This document shows, in pieces, positions 1-11,564 of a stretch of DNA of 64,000 bases (positions within the stretch are counted from its first letter, which is position 1; each line of letters starts with the position of its first letter). Under the pieces are notes generated by a model. It saw nothing but the letters and a program-made list of their open reading frames with translations, searched no databases and was not told the DNA's origin. The position numbers and the translations under genes were made by a program. This stretch comes from Lithocarpus polystachyus (lineage: Eukaryota > Streptophyta > Magnoliopsida > Fagales > Fagaceae), in assembly GCA_033629205.1 (NCBI GenBank), contig CM066165.1, forward strand, positions 68,230,439 through 68,294,438, read 5' to 3'.

Positions 1-2
1 GA

Positions 3-425
3 GTAGTCCTTGTTGAGCTCTTAACTGGAGAAAAACCTATTTCTTCAACAAGGTCGGAAGAAGGTAGAAGTTTATCCACATATTTCATTCTTTCAATGAA
101 TGAAAACCATCTCTTTGATATTCTTGATGACTGTGTAAGGGAAGAAGGTGATAAAGAAGACATCATCATAGTTGCTAATCTTGCAAAAAAATGTTTGCAC
201 TTGAATGGGAAAGAACGTCCTACAATGGGGGAGGTCGCAATGGAATTACAAGGAATTCAAAAAAAAGATACTAATGGTCAAGAAAATTATGAAGAACTTC
301 ATAATGTTAGAAGCAAAGAAATTGAACCTTCATATGCTTGCTCTACATCAACACAATCATATTCAGAAATTGCTTCATCTTCGTCATCAATTGTCCTACC
401 ATCATCATCTTTCAAATCACTATGA
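3..425 (+). CDS. Wall-associated receptor kinase-like protein, C-terminal part (5' end outside window)
   Basis: Open from the first in-frame codon at position 3 to a TGA at 423-425, giving 140 residues with no start, so the gene begins upstream of the window. The visible part is the end of a Ser/Thr kinase domain. VVLVELLTGEKPIS near the start is subdomain IX/X, typical of wall-associated kinases (WAK/WAKL). LAKKCLHLNGKERPTMGEVA is subdomain XI with its invariant Arg and the RPTM-EV signature. A Ser-rich tail follows (SSSSSIVLPSSSFKSL), the usual low-complexity C terminus. Such proteins are plasma-membrane receptors with an extracellular galacturonan-binding/EGF region and a cytosolic kinase; those parts are not visible here. 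No frameshift or stop is seen, so the gene may be functional, but this cannot be judged from the tail. Another receptor-like kinase class is possible but less likely. Confidence 0.88.
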   Translation, partial: VVLVELLTGEKPISSTRSEEGRSLSTYFILSMNENHLFDILDDCVREEGDKEDIIIVANLAKKCLHLNGKERPTMGEVAMELQGIQKKDTNGQENYEELHNVRSKEIEPSYACSTSTQSYSEIASSSSSIVLPSSSFKSL

Positions 426-640
426 TTAATAAACTATTTGCTTTCTAGTTATTTGGTTTCCTTTAATGTTGTAATGTATTAAAAAAATTTTTAATATGTC
501 CATAATTGAATTTAAGAAGAATTCATAAATATTTGCATAAGAATGGCTTGTATATTGTGAGAACTACAGTATTGGGGTTAATGGTGACTAGTGAGATACT
601 GCGTGTAAAAGAGAAGAGATGATGGTCTCATTCCTTCATT

Positions 641-1080
641 GTGCAAATGTCCTTTTTCGCAAACAAAACAGCATTTTGTCTCTTTTCTCAAATTAATTAG
701 GGAAATGCCCTTATTTTATAACTTGATTTTCTCAAAATTGAGTTAAGCCATATAGTGGCGTTTTTAAGGGGCCTATAGTGACGTTTTAAGGATCTATAAT
801 GGCGTTTTGGAACTCGAGCTCCATCAACTCAAGTTACAGGTAAAAAAAATTAAAAAAAAATTGCCTATAACTCGATTTCATGGAGTTCGAGTTCCAAACG
901 CCACTATAGGTCCTTAAAACATCACTATAAGCTCCTGAAAACGCCACTATATGGCTTTAGATTTTTTTTTTTAACTCAATTTTTAGATTGTCGAGTTACA
1001 AAAAAGTGACATTTCTCTAATTAGTTTGGAAAATGGGGCAAAACGCTACTTTGTTTGCGTGAAAAGGGCATTTGCCCATT
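641..1080. repeat. Fold-back (inverted-repeat) element downstream of the kinase gene
   Basis: Two arms of about 200 bp (roughly 641-840 and 866-1080) are reverse complements over nearly their whole length, separated by an A-rich loop. The arms end in GCAAATG(T/C)CC and share 'gccatatagtggcg' (left) against 'cgccactatatggc' (right). The motif GGCGTTTNGGAACTCGA also appears in both. The transcript could form a long hairpin. It codes for nothing. It resembles a fold-back MITE; I could not define a target duplication. Confidence 0.8.
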
Positions 1081-1521
1081 TTGTCCATACATCACTTGCA
1101 CTACTTATTCTCGCAATGCTCGTGTGTAGGGGTGAATGCATATAGTGTTTATGGAGTCGCCTAAAATCAGTGAGATTTCTTAAAGGTTTGATCGGTCAAC
1201 CAAATATATATAATTTTTTTTTTCCTTTCTAAATTTAGTTCCTGTAAGTCTAAACTAGATAAAACCGTGTCTCGATCTAGAAAAAAGATTGGGGAGTTTG
1301 GTTGCACATGGGCAAAGCTCTTAGGCACCACATGATATCAGACCACAGTCGATAGCTAATTGTGCTTATCCCTTAAAATGTAGTGCAAAAACAAAAAACA
1401 AAAAACAAAAAAAACAAAACTACTTGCCCAGTTAGGAACATGTCTCTCATGATATCGTACATGCTTTGAGAATAATACATGAGTCTAGATCTCAATGGTT
1501 TTGATTTTAGCGCGCGCGCGC

Positions 1522-1570
<49 letters not shown>

Positions 1571-2653
1571 TTTTGAAAATCATTTTGAAAAACTCATCAC
1601 TGACAAGGGCTGATGTCAAGATGAACTTAAAATATTAAAGTTGCCCATCACAGTCATGTGTTTAAAAACTAAAAATTGTTATTTAAAAACATTTGTGAAA
1701 ATACGTTTGGATGAAAAATTGTGTGAAAATACGTATAATGTTGTTCAAAAACTTAAAATGGTTGTTTGAAAACATAAACCAAAGTTGCCCATCGCAGTCA
1801 AGTTTTGGGGGTACCTAGCCATTATTAGGATCTCGTCGATCTTTTGTAAATGATATGATCCATCTATTTATGAATATTGAATTAATAGATCAAACAAAGG
1901 TAGACATTCTTCATGATCTTGTTCGCCAATGAAGCTTTTGAGGATAAAAAATAATTTCCCAGTGGGAAATCGACGAAAACCACAGTAGAATTTTGGCAAG
2001 TGCTTTGAAAATTATGGTGTTTTAGTGGAAAATCAAGAAACCAGGATGAAAACAGTGTTTTGAAAAATACGAAAAAAAAAATTGGAAGAAAAGCAAGGAA
2101 CCATGTTGAAACCATAATTTTGGAAATATAATTTTTCAATGAAAAATCAAGAAACTGAGATGAAAATCACGCTTTTAAAATCCATACTAGTCAAAGAATC
2201 AGAATAATTAGTGGTTTTAAGTTCTCTAGTCCGATCGGGGTCAAACCGACGGTTAAACCAACGATGTTATAAAAAATAAAATTACTAATTTTAAAATTAT
2301 AAAATTACTAATTTTAAAATTATAAAATTAAGAATAAGTGTTATTTTTATATATAGTAGACTAAAAGATCTAAATATATCTTGTTATTTACGTTAGTTTC
2401 ACATCTTATATTTAGAAAAAAAAAACAAAAAAAAAAAAAAACAAAATCTAACTAAAGTTCTAAAAATATTAACATTATAAAACAATCATCTTTAAATTAT
2501 AGAGATAATAAATTTAACATACTTTTCAAATAAATGAATTTTCCCATCTTGTTATTTAAGAAAATGAATATAATAAAACATAACTAAAAAATTTAAGTTA
2601 TCAATACAAATACAAACAAAAAAAAAAATTATGGAAGAATCAATTGTAAGGGG
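1081..2653. other. Non-coding AT-rich intergenic stretch
   Basis: No gene is visible. It holds a (CG)n(TA)n microsatellite (listed separately), two dispersed copies of 'aaagttgcccatc' (near 1636 and 1782), a short tandem duplication of 'aaaattactaattttaaaa' near 2276-2330, and several poly-A runs. An 85-codon reading frame on the minus strand (1882-2139) is Phe-rich and low in complexity and is not treated as a gene. Confidence 0.6.
1510..1567. repeat. Compound microsatellite (CG)n-(TA)n
   Basis: About six CG dinucleotides run straight into about 25 TA dinucleotides. Alternating purine-pyrimidine throughout; the CG block is unusual in this AT-rich, CpG-poor surrounding. Confidence 0.95.
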
Positions 2654-2768
2654 TGTTAGGGTCATATTTATTTATGTAATTGACTAATCTTTTGACGAAA
2701 TACACTTTATTTGTAATTGGATAAATCTAAGATGGGTTTAATACATCAATAAATATGTAGCTCAAGCA
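2654..2768 (+). repeat. LTR start fragment, copia family A, head to head with the next LTR
   Basis: Begins TGTTAGGGTCATATTT and matches, as a reverse complement, the terminal ~90 bp of the LTR ending at 3744. This is the first ~115 bp of a family A LTR in plus orientation, interrupted by the minus-strand LTR that begins at 2769. It is probably the insertion target of that element. Confidence 0.7.
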
Positions 2769-3744
2769 TGTTAGGGCAAAAATATATTGACCCCTTGCAA
2801 ATTAATTAATTACCCAAGTTAATTAATTAGATTCAATTACATGCAATGGCATAATAGCCCAAACAAATCAACAACTAAACTAAATGTAGCAGAAATTAAA
2901 TTTGATAGGGTGATTTGTTTATGAATGGGAAAAACCACCAAGGCAAAAACCCTACCAAGTGATTTTAAGGTCACCACTCTAAAGAATCCACTAATAAATA
3001 ATCAAGCAATTACACGTAAAAGGAATCTTACCAACTACCTTTGGCCTATCCCAAATTACCAACATGTAGTTGAATCTTCACTCCAATACCTAATTAGACT
3101 TGATATTGTAGTGGCACTTTTTCCATTTAATGCACGAATCCTAGTACATGACTAACTAATGACGCATGGATGCCAGTACATGACTAACTAATGATGCACA
3201 GATCCTAGTACGTGACTAACTTGAGCAACTTGAAGAAGGTTGTTGGGTGCAAAGTTCTTCACTTTATGCACAGTGAAGATCAGGAAGCTGCTTGATTACG
3301 AAACTCTTTGGCGTAAAAACACAGTAGCTTCTTTCAGAGAGAATAAGGCACTAGGTCACTCAATGCATATACGACAGCCTTTAAAATAAGTCTTATATAT
3401 ATGTCTAGGGTTGTGAGAAAAGAAAACCAGCTCATACACATCAGCTTGGGCCGAAAATCAAATCTGAAAATTCTGATTCCATAAGTTTGGACGGAAACAA
3501 CTTGTGTTGAGCTTCTGTCAAGTTTTGACTTTAAATCTCAATAGAAGTCCTTTCTGTTAAGATTGCTGTCGTGCTTTAATGAACAGCTTTTTTCACTTGT
3601 TTCTTGGTCCAATCTTTATGGCTTTAATACTTGACTTGAACACTTGTTTCTTGAAGTACTAAACCCATCATAGATCTACTCAATTACAAATAAAGTGTAT
3701 TTTGTCAAAGGATTAGCCACTTTACATAAAATATGTCCCTAACA
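2769..3744 (-). mobile_element. LTR of a copia-type retrotransposon (family A), minus strand
   Basis: 976 bp, read on the minus strand from TGTTAGGGACATA (ending at 3744) to GCCCTAACA (2769). It aligns along its length with the LTR at 44204-52459 once two nested insertions are removed there, and the lengths agree (976 versus about 984 bp). A polypurine tract lies directly upstream on the minus strand (3746-3759), so this is a 3' LTR. The LTR contains three copies of a ~32 bp module ('gtacatgactaactaatga' and variants, 3145-3215); the other copy has two. No primer site follows its outer end, consistent with a 3' LTR. Confidence 0.85.
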
Positions 3745-3745
3745 A

Positions 3746-3759
3746 TCTCTCCCTTTGGC
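3746..3759 (-). other. Polypurine tract of the family A element
   Basis: On the minus strand reads CCAAAGGGAGAGAT immediately before the LTR start. This purine run primes plus-strand DNA synthesis in LTR retrotransposons. Its position fixes the LTR boundary and strand. Confidence 0.8.
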
Positions 3760-4289
3760 AATCCGTGACAAAACCACAAAAACTAATAATCAAGAGAGAA
3801 GTCATAAATCACTTAAACTCATAACCACTCGTTGAATACAATAAGTCTAACCCTAATACAAACTCTTAAAAAACTTTGCAAGAAGAGAGCTCATAGCATG
3901 GTAGACTTTCATAACCTGTCTTTCTGAAACGCTTAAACAAGACTTATCAAGGCATCATATGTGAAATAAAAATAGAGATTGCATACATATAGAAACATGT
4001 GTATAAAGAAAGAAAAGAAACAACACATTGCAAGATAGATGAATAAAACATACATCATCATCATATATATGAAAATAAAATACATGTATGTGAAAATGGT
4101 TACAAGACCAGTGTACATGAAGCTAACATAAAAGAATACATAAATATCCCCAATACATCCCTCAAATAGATTAAAAAAAAAAAAGACCCTAACAAAAATA
4201 TCTTACACTAACTCTCCCCCTAAGTACAAGACTACTCTCAAACCCAAAACTACTCCCCCTTTTTGTCACGAATGACAAAGGGCAAGTCA
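3760..4289 (-). other. 3' untranslated internal region of the family A element
   Basis: Non-coding stretch between the side ORF and the 3' LTR. On the minus strand it carries extra purine-rich tracts, AAAAAGGGGGAGTAG near 4250-4262 and TAGGGGGAGAG near 4212-4221. Repeated GGGGGAGA motifs of this sort are seen in SIRE/Maximus-like copia elements and recur at 35251-35406. Confidence 0.6.
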
Positions 4290-5152
4290 CTAAGAGATAG
4301 TCATCTTGTCATCACCATCATCTGCATTATCCTGATCATCAGGAGAGGCCTCGGGAAAAGGAGAGGGGGAAGGAGCAAGACCAGCCATACGAACCTGTCG
4401 GTGAGAAATGCGTCCTACTCTAGTGTTCATTGGACACATCTCATCAGTGAAAGTGCCCAAATGACCACTCAAGTCAGCATGCATCTGCCGAAGCTGCTCC
4501 ATGATGGCCTCAAGGGTCACACCACCATCCACAGAGGAAGAAGGAGCAAAAGAAGGTGGAACAACAGAAGCTGCAGGATTAGTCGTCTCCACATGTGGCC
4601 GTTTTGATTGAAGCTGAGCCTTACTCCACCGGATAACACCAGCACTAATCGCTCCCATAATGGTGAAGAAAGGTGAGAGAGGAATGGGAATAAAGAAGTG
4701 TGTGAGGATTTGCGTGATATCCGAAAGAAAGATGAGTATATCACGAGTAACGGTGTCTCTATAGACATCTATAATAGATGCTATAAAGTGAGAGGGAAAA
4801 TCGATGGTGACACCCTCCATTAAAGACAAAAGAAAATGAGCACGAGGTACAGTGATGGAGTTACAGTGTGACAGAGGAGTAAAATCAAAAGTCATCACCA
4901 TGTTAAGAAAGCGAGGGCCTTAGCAAAGCCCGAACAAGGAGTGTTTAGAGTACCACCCCAAAAAGAGGGTTTCCCACAGAATTGGGAGAAAAGGTTGTCT
5001 CTAGACATGGTTAGGAGACGCTCATAGCCAGGGTAGTCAGAATGTGCTACCCTAGGGATGAGTAGTACCTCGAATATAAGATTCGGAATAACTACAATAC
5101 GTATACCTCTGAATATAGAAACAAACTGAGGCACAGAGGTATCAATGCCGTG
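4290..5152 (-). pseudogene. Retrotransposon side ORF ('putative plant transposon protein' type), broken
   Basis: Read on the minus strand from about 5152 down to a stop at 4290, in two overlapping frames. The first part (to about 4898) includes VAHSDYPGYERLL and FCGKPSFWGGT. The second (from about 4901) starts NMVMTFDFTPLSHCNSIT and runs through MGAISAGVIRWSKAQL to an Asp-rich end (PDDQDNADDGDDKM). Related TE proteins read straight through at LNMVMTF, so one base has been lost in the T-rich run near 4900. The function of this extra ORF is unknown; it lies between pol and the 3' LTR. The 5' part is missing because the solo LTR at 5153 interrupts it and the sequence beyond belongs to another element. 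It is not a host gene. Confidence 0.65.
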
Positions 5153-5811
5153 TGTACGGTCGGGGCCCAATCCTTTATTGGGCCTCAGGTATAACGTTTC
5201 GCTGCGCGGCCCATGAGCCCAATCAGTCCACCTTAATCCGGGCCTGGCCGGACATTATTAGACGCCCAAACATGGGTTTTGACATAATGGGCGGAAACTC
5301 TGTTGCCCACACATTCTTTCATTCTCGCACGGCCGGCTGTTTGGACCGTCCTTAGTTCAGTAGTAAACGTTTCCGTGGGTATTTGTTCACGGGGGAGCAT
5401 GGTGTCCAACTTGGCCGGCAAATCACCCGTGAAGTCTTTGCCGGACAGACTACAGCAATGATGAGCAAGTTCCACTGCCACTTTTGCCACTCAACTACCA
5501 GATTCCCACTTAACAACGACGACATTGGACCCTCTTTTCCATTATCGTCCAGAGCAGTCATAATTCCTCCACCCAGTGGGGGCTATAAATAAGAGAGGGC
5601 TATGAAAAAGAAGAGAGGAGAAAAAAGGGAGGAGAGAGAGAGAGAGGGAGAGGAAATTAATCAGAGAAGAATGAATTAGCTGGGAAGTAAGAGAGTAAAT
5701 GTTGGGCCTCAGTGTATTGAGCAATCCATTGTAGGAAACACAAAACCCACTTCACAAATAAGTTGAGCCCAAGCGAGAGTCTAGCCCAATAAGCCTTCAT
5801 TTGGTCGCACA
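5153..5811 (+). mobile_element. Solo LTR with CCGTG target duplication
   Basis: 659 bp from TGTACGGTCGGGG to TTGGTCGCACA, flanked by CCGTG on both sides (5148-5152 and 5812-5816). No internal region is present, so it is a solo LTR left by recombination. It is notably GC-richer than its surroundings and has a TATA box at 5584 followed by a (GA)-rich leader. Superfamily not assigned. It sits at the 5' break of the side ORF of family A. Confidence 0.85.
5584..5590 (+). promoter_or_regulatory. TATA box of the solo LTR
   Basis: GGCTATAAATAAGAG, in the position expected for an LTR promoter and followed by a purine-rich GAGAG leader. It supports plus-strand orientation of this LTR. Confidence 0.55.
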
Positions 5812-5819
5812 CCGTGTAT

Positions 5820-7198
5820 TGTTAGGATTAATGCCCTTAAATCCTTGTATGATGCTATGTATGACATTATGTATAATTTAATATTGTTATTAATAAAGTT
5901 GTTTTATTATTATCTAAAATAATGATAACATGAATATTTGGACATTATCATATAGTCCATAAGATGCATAGTATGTAATTTATGTGATTTAGTCACAAAA
6001 GATATACATCACAAGTTCTCTGTAAACTTAGAATTTTAGTTCGTAGTCGATAATGAAATTGGGCATTTAATCTGCGAAGACTATAACATATCAACTAAGA
6101 TGATTTGTCTTGATTATGGAAGTAGAGACTTCTAGTTGGTATGTAGATATGTTTTAAGAGTTAAGACATATTGAACTGGACTGCTGTAAGATTTACTATT
6201 CTCCTACGATTGTCAAATGAATAATAAATCTCACGACTTCTATTTACACGAACCTTTAATCCTGAGAGAATAATAGACATGATCATAAAGTGTAGGTTGC
6301 TTCAATATACCAGGAGTGAAATCTAAAATTACGATCAAAATCTCAGTATGTTGGGTAGTCTCATTTAGTGTTGATAGAAAATATATTCTTAAGATGGAAT
6401 TCATAATCTCTTAACAGAGATATGAAATATTCCATTGAGATAAGTTTAATGGGTTTAGTTATTCAGAATATTAGGCCTAACTACTTTAGTAAAGAGTTAC
6501 TAAAGTATATATTTATGAAATTAGATTTTATAAATATATGATGAATAACTTAAAGGATTAAACTAGGTACTCAAGAATTAAAATGTTGTACTACATTGAT
6601 GACTTTGTATTACTACGAATATTTTATGAAGGGGTTACATGTATAATAAAGTCTTGAGATATAATTTATTAATAAGACCTAGAGTGTAATTATATTTATA
6701 TAGTGATATTAAATATAATTAATGGTAACTTTGGACTTGTCAAGAATTGACAGAAAAGCCTAAAGCTCATTGGAGCTAGATTCTTATTTGTTCCTTTTTG
6801 GTCGCAGTCCAAGTCACATAATAAAGCTCAATTAGAATGGCACAAATGGCTAGCCCTATTAGATAATCAGTTAAATATAAGGACAGAAACATACAGAATT
6901 TTAAGACGTAATTGTGGAATAAAATGGTGTGTAGGTAAGTGTAAGCCACTCTATCATTTTTCCTTGAACTGATTGAGAGACCACACTTCTTGGGCGTTAG
7001 TGGAATTAAAGTATAGATTAAAAGTGTTCCCCAGCGCATCTAATCTTTGGTTTTGAATTTCACCACACCTTGGTACACTCTTTTGTTCTCAAATTCTGAA
7101 ATTTATATAGTACATGTTATCAATTGCGAATGAAGTAGATCCATTAATTTTCCGCTATGTATGTTTTGTATGCAATACAAACATGTGTTTTTCCAACA
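5820..7198 (+). mobile_element. 5' LTR of a copia-type retrotransposon
   Basis: 1,379 bp from TGTTAGGATTAATG to TTTTTCCAACA. A Met-tRNA primer site (TGGTATCAGAG) follows after two bases, which shows this is a 5' LTR on the plus strand. Its 3' partner is not recognised in the window. It starts eight bases after the preceding solo LTR. Small reading frames inside it (for example 6776-7039, minus) are not genes. Confidence 0.75.
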
Positions 7199-7200
7199 AT

Positions 7201-7212
7201 TGGTATCAGAGT
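7201..7212 (+). other. Primer-binding site (initiator Met tRNA type)
   Basis: TGGTATCAGAGT, two bases after the LTR end. This is the standard copia primer site complementary to the 3' end of initiator Met tRNA, with the last base changed. Confidence 0.8.
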
Positions 7213-8331
7213 GGACTTCAATTTTTCAAATTTTTATAACATGTTTTGTGAGTTTTGGAATCAAAGATAATAGTTTCATGATGTTAGAAGATTTTGTAAT
7301 TAATTTTCTGCATGGTGATTGAAATTATTGTTTGATGAAAAACTGATATTGATGTTATGACATTGTTTAAGTTTGATATTAAGTGTGTTAGATTGAATGT
7401 TAAGGCTATAGCATCAATGAAATTCAATTTTAGTCTCAGACTCAATCTATTATATTCATATGATGGTAGTTTGTTCATGAAAACCGTTGAAAACTGCTTT
7501 AGAAAATTTCTGGAAAATTCAAGTTTCATGTGTTTTGATCGATCGAAAATTACTTTCAATTAATCGAGTGAGACAGGAACCTTCTGTCTAGTTCAATTAA
7601 CTTTCAATTGCTAGTCAATAGATCAAATGTTCTATTTCGATCAATTGAGCAGCGATCGAGTACCAATCGAGCCAGGCAGATTGTTTAGTACGAATTTTTT
7701 AATTTTTTCGATCGATCTAGAAATACATTTAATCGATCGAAAGTTTTGAATTTGAATTTTTTTAAGTGTTTTCACGTAGATGAAGTGCAAGGTTATGTGT
7801 GATGATATTACACATGATTTCTAATTAAAAACCTTTATTTTAAAACATTTAGTGGGAGAGAGATACAAGGGTTGGATCTCACGCCCTCCATTGTCGGTTC
7901 ATAGTAGTATGTAATGTATACTTTGTCTTTGCTTTGAGCTTAGCATTCCATGTGGAGAGTATTTATTTCATGGTGCTACAAGATCAAACCTCCTAGTTTA
8001 TAGTGGTTTGATTAAACACCTTGTCTTAGCCTTGAGCTTTGCATTCCATGTGGAGGGTGTTTTATATCATGGTACTACAAGATAAACCTGTTAAGGGAGA
8101 TGAAATGTGGCTACACATGATTCTAGACAGTGGTATACACTAGACTGAATATTATAGTATCCTCTATGCTGAGTTCTTACTATTATTATTTACAGGCTAA
8201 ATGTATAACGGCATATTATTAGTGTTTGATAAGAGTTATCATGATAGTACTAATAATGAGAATATTCTCAATCAATCATAGTATTTAATGTTTGCTCTAT
8301 GCTGAGGGATATTGAATTTGGGATTACGTTG
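7213..8331 (+). other. Leader of the copia element, cut off by the Ogre-like LTR
   Basis: No coding region is recognisable. 7915-8090 holds two tandem copies of a ~100 bp module around 'gcattccatgtggag', ending in 'ggt(g/a)ctacaagat'. Several 'atcgatcga' palindromes lie at 7540-7740. The leader stops at about 8331 where an Ogre-like LTR begins on the other strand, so gag and pol of this element are absent. Confidence 0.5.
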
Positions 8332-11300
8332 TGTCAACGCTTGGCCTCGACCTTTGCAGAGCGGAAAAGACCACCGCCATCGTGGGCCTTCGTTCAACCA
8401 ACTGCCGTGGCGAAAGCTCCCATGCGCGTGGGGCCCATTGAAGGCCCCTCTCGATGAACGTGTGTGGTGTTCGCACGGAGCTTCAGGTGCTCTCTCTCTC
8501 TCCCTCTCTCTCGATGGAGGAAGGTAAGTCTACCTTTCGTATTGTGGTATGAATCTGAGCCAAAGTTTAGATTCTTACCAAAGGTAAGTGGAATCGCCTC
8601 CAATCATTGGGTTTTTCTAAGATGTGATTGGTCACCTATTTCTAGTTGATTTTATTACCAATCCTAAGCTAAGGAAAATGTCATTTTTCCTAATCTAATG
8701 TGGATGGAAAAAAATCTTGATTCTTAGGTCTGGAAGTTTGGTTACATGTGGGGAAGGTGTTAGGCACCCCACAACGCCTGTCCAAGGACAATTGTTTTGG
8801 TAAAACCTTAATTTTTGGAGATTGGCAGTAAAAACATAATTTCAGCATTGGCTTTTGGGCTTTTCATACAATGGGGGCTTTGAGGTTTGGCTTTTGAATA
8901 GGTGTGGTCTCAATCTATGCTTTCCTAAGGCATTCGAGTAAAGTGCTAGATTTCCACCGCGAAAATCCAGCTAGAAGTCACCTTACTTTCACGGCAAAAA
9001 TTAGACAATGCTAACACATAGAGCAGGAAAGTAAATGCCTACATCTCTAGAGCATGGCGCAAAATATAAGTGCAGGAAAGTAAATAGGGGGTCGCCATAC
9101 TCTAGAGATGAGGACGAATGGTACAAGGTATGATATACCTAATACAAACCATCTAAAGGAGAAAGGGAGGAGGAAGGAGGGAGTTTAAAAGAGTACATAA
9201 CTAGAGGAAAAGACTAAACCCTAAACCTACTGACTACATCCATTTGGCCCATGCTTGCGCTCTTGCTTGCGCCTAGGAGACCATGCCCTAGCTCCATGTG
9301 TCCTCGCTCCATGTGCGTACATGCAGAGGAAAAGATAAGAAACCAACAAACAAGCAATGGAAGAAAAATGCGTAGATAATAGCAAAATGACGCAAAGTGA
9401 ATAAGAAAGATAGATATGGCAAGCATAGCATGAATGCAAGCAAACGAGAAAAAGAGATAGCAAACAAAAAAGATGGCAAGTAGACAATCGAAAGGGCAAA
9501 CATGCAAGAAAACGAACAAACAAAGCAAGAAAGCAAACAAAAGGTGGTGTCCACGAGGGACAAATGTAGATTTGGATCGAATGTCCGTAACTTCATTGTG
9601 TTGAAGCATGGACAACACACTAGCAAGCAAGACTCATGCATAGACATGTAAGCAAGTGTGTAAAGATGCATATAAAGCCAACGAGTGGCACAAACAAGCA
9701 TGGTAAGTAAATGTCGCACGGAGTGGAAAAGGGGATTGGTGTGCACGAAGCAACTAGCATCATGGTGATGCATCCCAAAAGGGCTACCTTCAAACAAGGC
9801 CTCATGGGCATCGGGTGTAACCCAACAAGATCAAGTTTGCAGAGGTGCCAAACAGAGCAAGGCCTGGGACAAGAGAGGCCAACACAAGCATAAAGCATAG
9901 AACCAAGCAAGCATAGGCATGCAAAACAGGTGATCCAAACCCTTTGATATGGGCCAAGGTGTATGGATGATGACAAAGACCATAGGGTCTAGATAGGGTC
10001 CTAACCAATAGGCCAAAACACAAGAAAGAAAGGTAAAGCGACAAAAAGGCTACAATAGCACATGACAAGACAAACATAGCCCTAAGGTTTAACCACACAA
10101 ACATGGCATGGAGCGTACATGCACGTGGAAGATGGCATAAAGCATATAGAACGTAGATCCAAGCACACAAGCATGTGAAAACATAGATCTAGACATATAA
10201 GCATGTGAAAACCTAGATTCAAGTATGCAAGAATGTAAAAATGTAGATTTAGGTGCATAAGCATGGCAACGTGTGTGAACATGTGAAAGCTAGCACATAA
10301 ACATGGAAGAATGTGAATCCAAGCATATAAGCATGTACGGATGCGGATCTCAACACAAAACATGGAAAAAAGCATACGAACACATAGATCCAAGCAAAGA
10401 ATAACCATAGACATGATATCAAGCATGTGAGCACATAACCCTAACATCAACAACAAAGCAAAGAAAGGAACAAAACAAAGGAAACATGGCATAAAACCCT
10501 AAGCATGTAGATCTAAACAAATAAGCAAGTAGAAACATAGATCTAAGCATAAATCATGGCATAAGACGTAACAACCAAGGAATCTAAGGTAGAAACCCAC
10601 ATAAAGCAAGAAACATGCTAAAGAAAGCAATAAAACATATTATTATGGGCAAAAAGAGCAAGAACATGCTATGAAAAAGTTTTAGAAGGTTAGGGGTGTG
10701 GATGATAGTTAAAAAAGCTACATCCACACCCCTAAACCCCAAATCCAAGATGTAAAACAAAAAAAAGGGAGATTGGATTCAAAAGTAATACCTTGTGATC
10801 TTGGTGAAGAGAGAAGAATCAAAAGACTTTAATGTGTTTTTTTTTTTTGGACTATTTTTGGGTGTTTTTTGTTGTATGGAAGAGAGAAAAAAATGTAGAG
10901 AGAAGCTGGTCAGAAGATAAATTTCAAAAAAAATGTGTCCTCCCCTGTCTAGGGCGTGCCTGGGGCTATTATAGCCCCAGGCGTGAAAATCGAGGCGGCG
11001 GCCATTGTAGGGCCGCCATTCAAGTGCCACCGGCCTTAAATGGTTACTACTCGGGATGATCTTGACTCCTTTGGATAGATCTTGGTTTTCATCTTCTAAA
11101 TAGGTATGGAATTCAACAATCTAATAGTCGAATCAAAAGTTATGACTCCCGGAAGTTTGTGGTGCAGCGATCGATATGTCATCCCGGTTTTCACGATATC
11201 CCAGACATTTTAACCCCGATTTCAACCCATGAATTGGAATGAGAATTTGATAATCTTCGCAATGACGTTGGTTTCAACCTGTTCTGGTAGCTGAAACAAA

Positions 11301-11560
11301 ATTAGGGTTTTTTGACCCACCCGAGATCTACTTCAGGTCAAACTCAGTCAAAGTTGCTAAAAATATCCAAGAAGCTCAAGTTTGAAGTAAAACTGTGAAA
11401 ATTTTCGTTTTGTGAGAGTTCGAACCATGTTTGAGCTTTGGTTAAACCTTGGGCTGACCAAGGGTATTTTGGTCATTTTAACTAAAAAAGGCATTTCAGG
11501 TGCTCCATTGCCCATACGGGTTGCACCACATCATTATAAATGTCCTCATGGCGTGATTGA
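8332..11560 (-). mobile_element. Giant Ogre/Tat-like gypsy LTR, minus strand, 5' part missing
   Basis: Reads on the minus strand as the counterpart of the plus-strand LTR at 59626-63472. Shared blocks include the end region (8332-8800 with 63000-63472), the repeat-rich middle (9240-10600 with 61300-62460) and the upstream block (11000-11560 with 60330-60950). The LTR end is near 8332. No primer site follows it, so this is not an intact 5' LTR. Homology stops near 11560, about 700 bp short of the LTR start, exactly where a side ORF of another retrotransposon begins. Minus-strand reading frames over 9214-10492 come from Cys/Leu-rich translation of degenerate repeats and are not genes. Confidence 0.8.
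10080..10620 (-). repeat. Degenerate ~25-30 bp tandem repeats inside the Ogre-like LTR
   Basis: Many imperfect copies of 'catgctta(t/g)rtgctt(a/g)gat' (minus-strand sense; seen here as 'agatccaagca..aagcatg'). The same block lies at 61290-61720 on the plus strand. Confidence 0.75.
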
Positions 11561-11564
11561 CCTC

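Noticed and set aside
4263..4607. 114-codon plus-strand frame
   Set aside because: Antisense shadow of the minus-strand side ORF.
5152..5592. Four overlapping frames on both strands
   Set aside because: They are in a GC-richer solo LTR bounded by CCGTG; no family match.
9214..10492. Several overlapping minus-strand frames of 60-170 codons rich in Cys, Leu, Phe and His
   Set aside because: They overlap in multiple frames and lie on the degenerate repeats of the Ogre-like LTR; the plus-strand copy (61595-62436) gives similar junk. No domain.
11412..11564. Upstream ATG extension of the side ORF
   Set aside because: This part is antisense Ogre-like LTR sequence, so the natural start is 11565.
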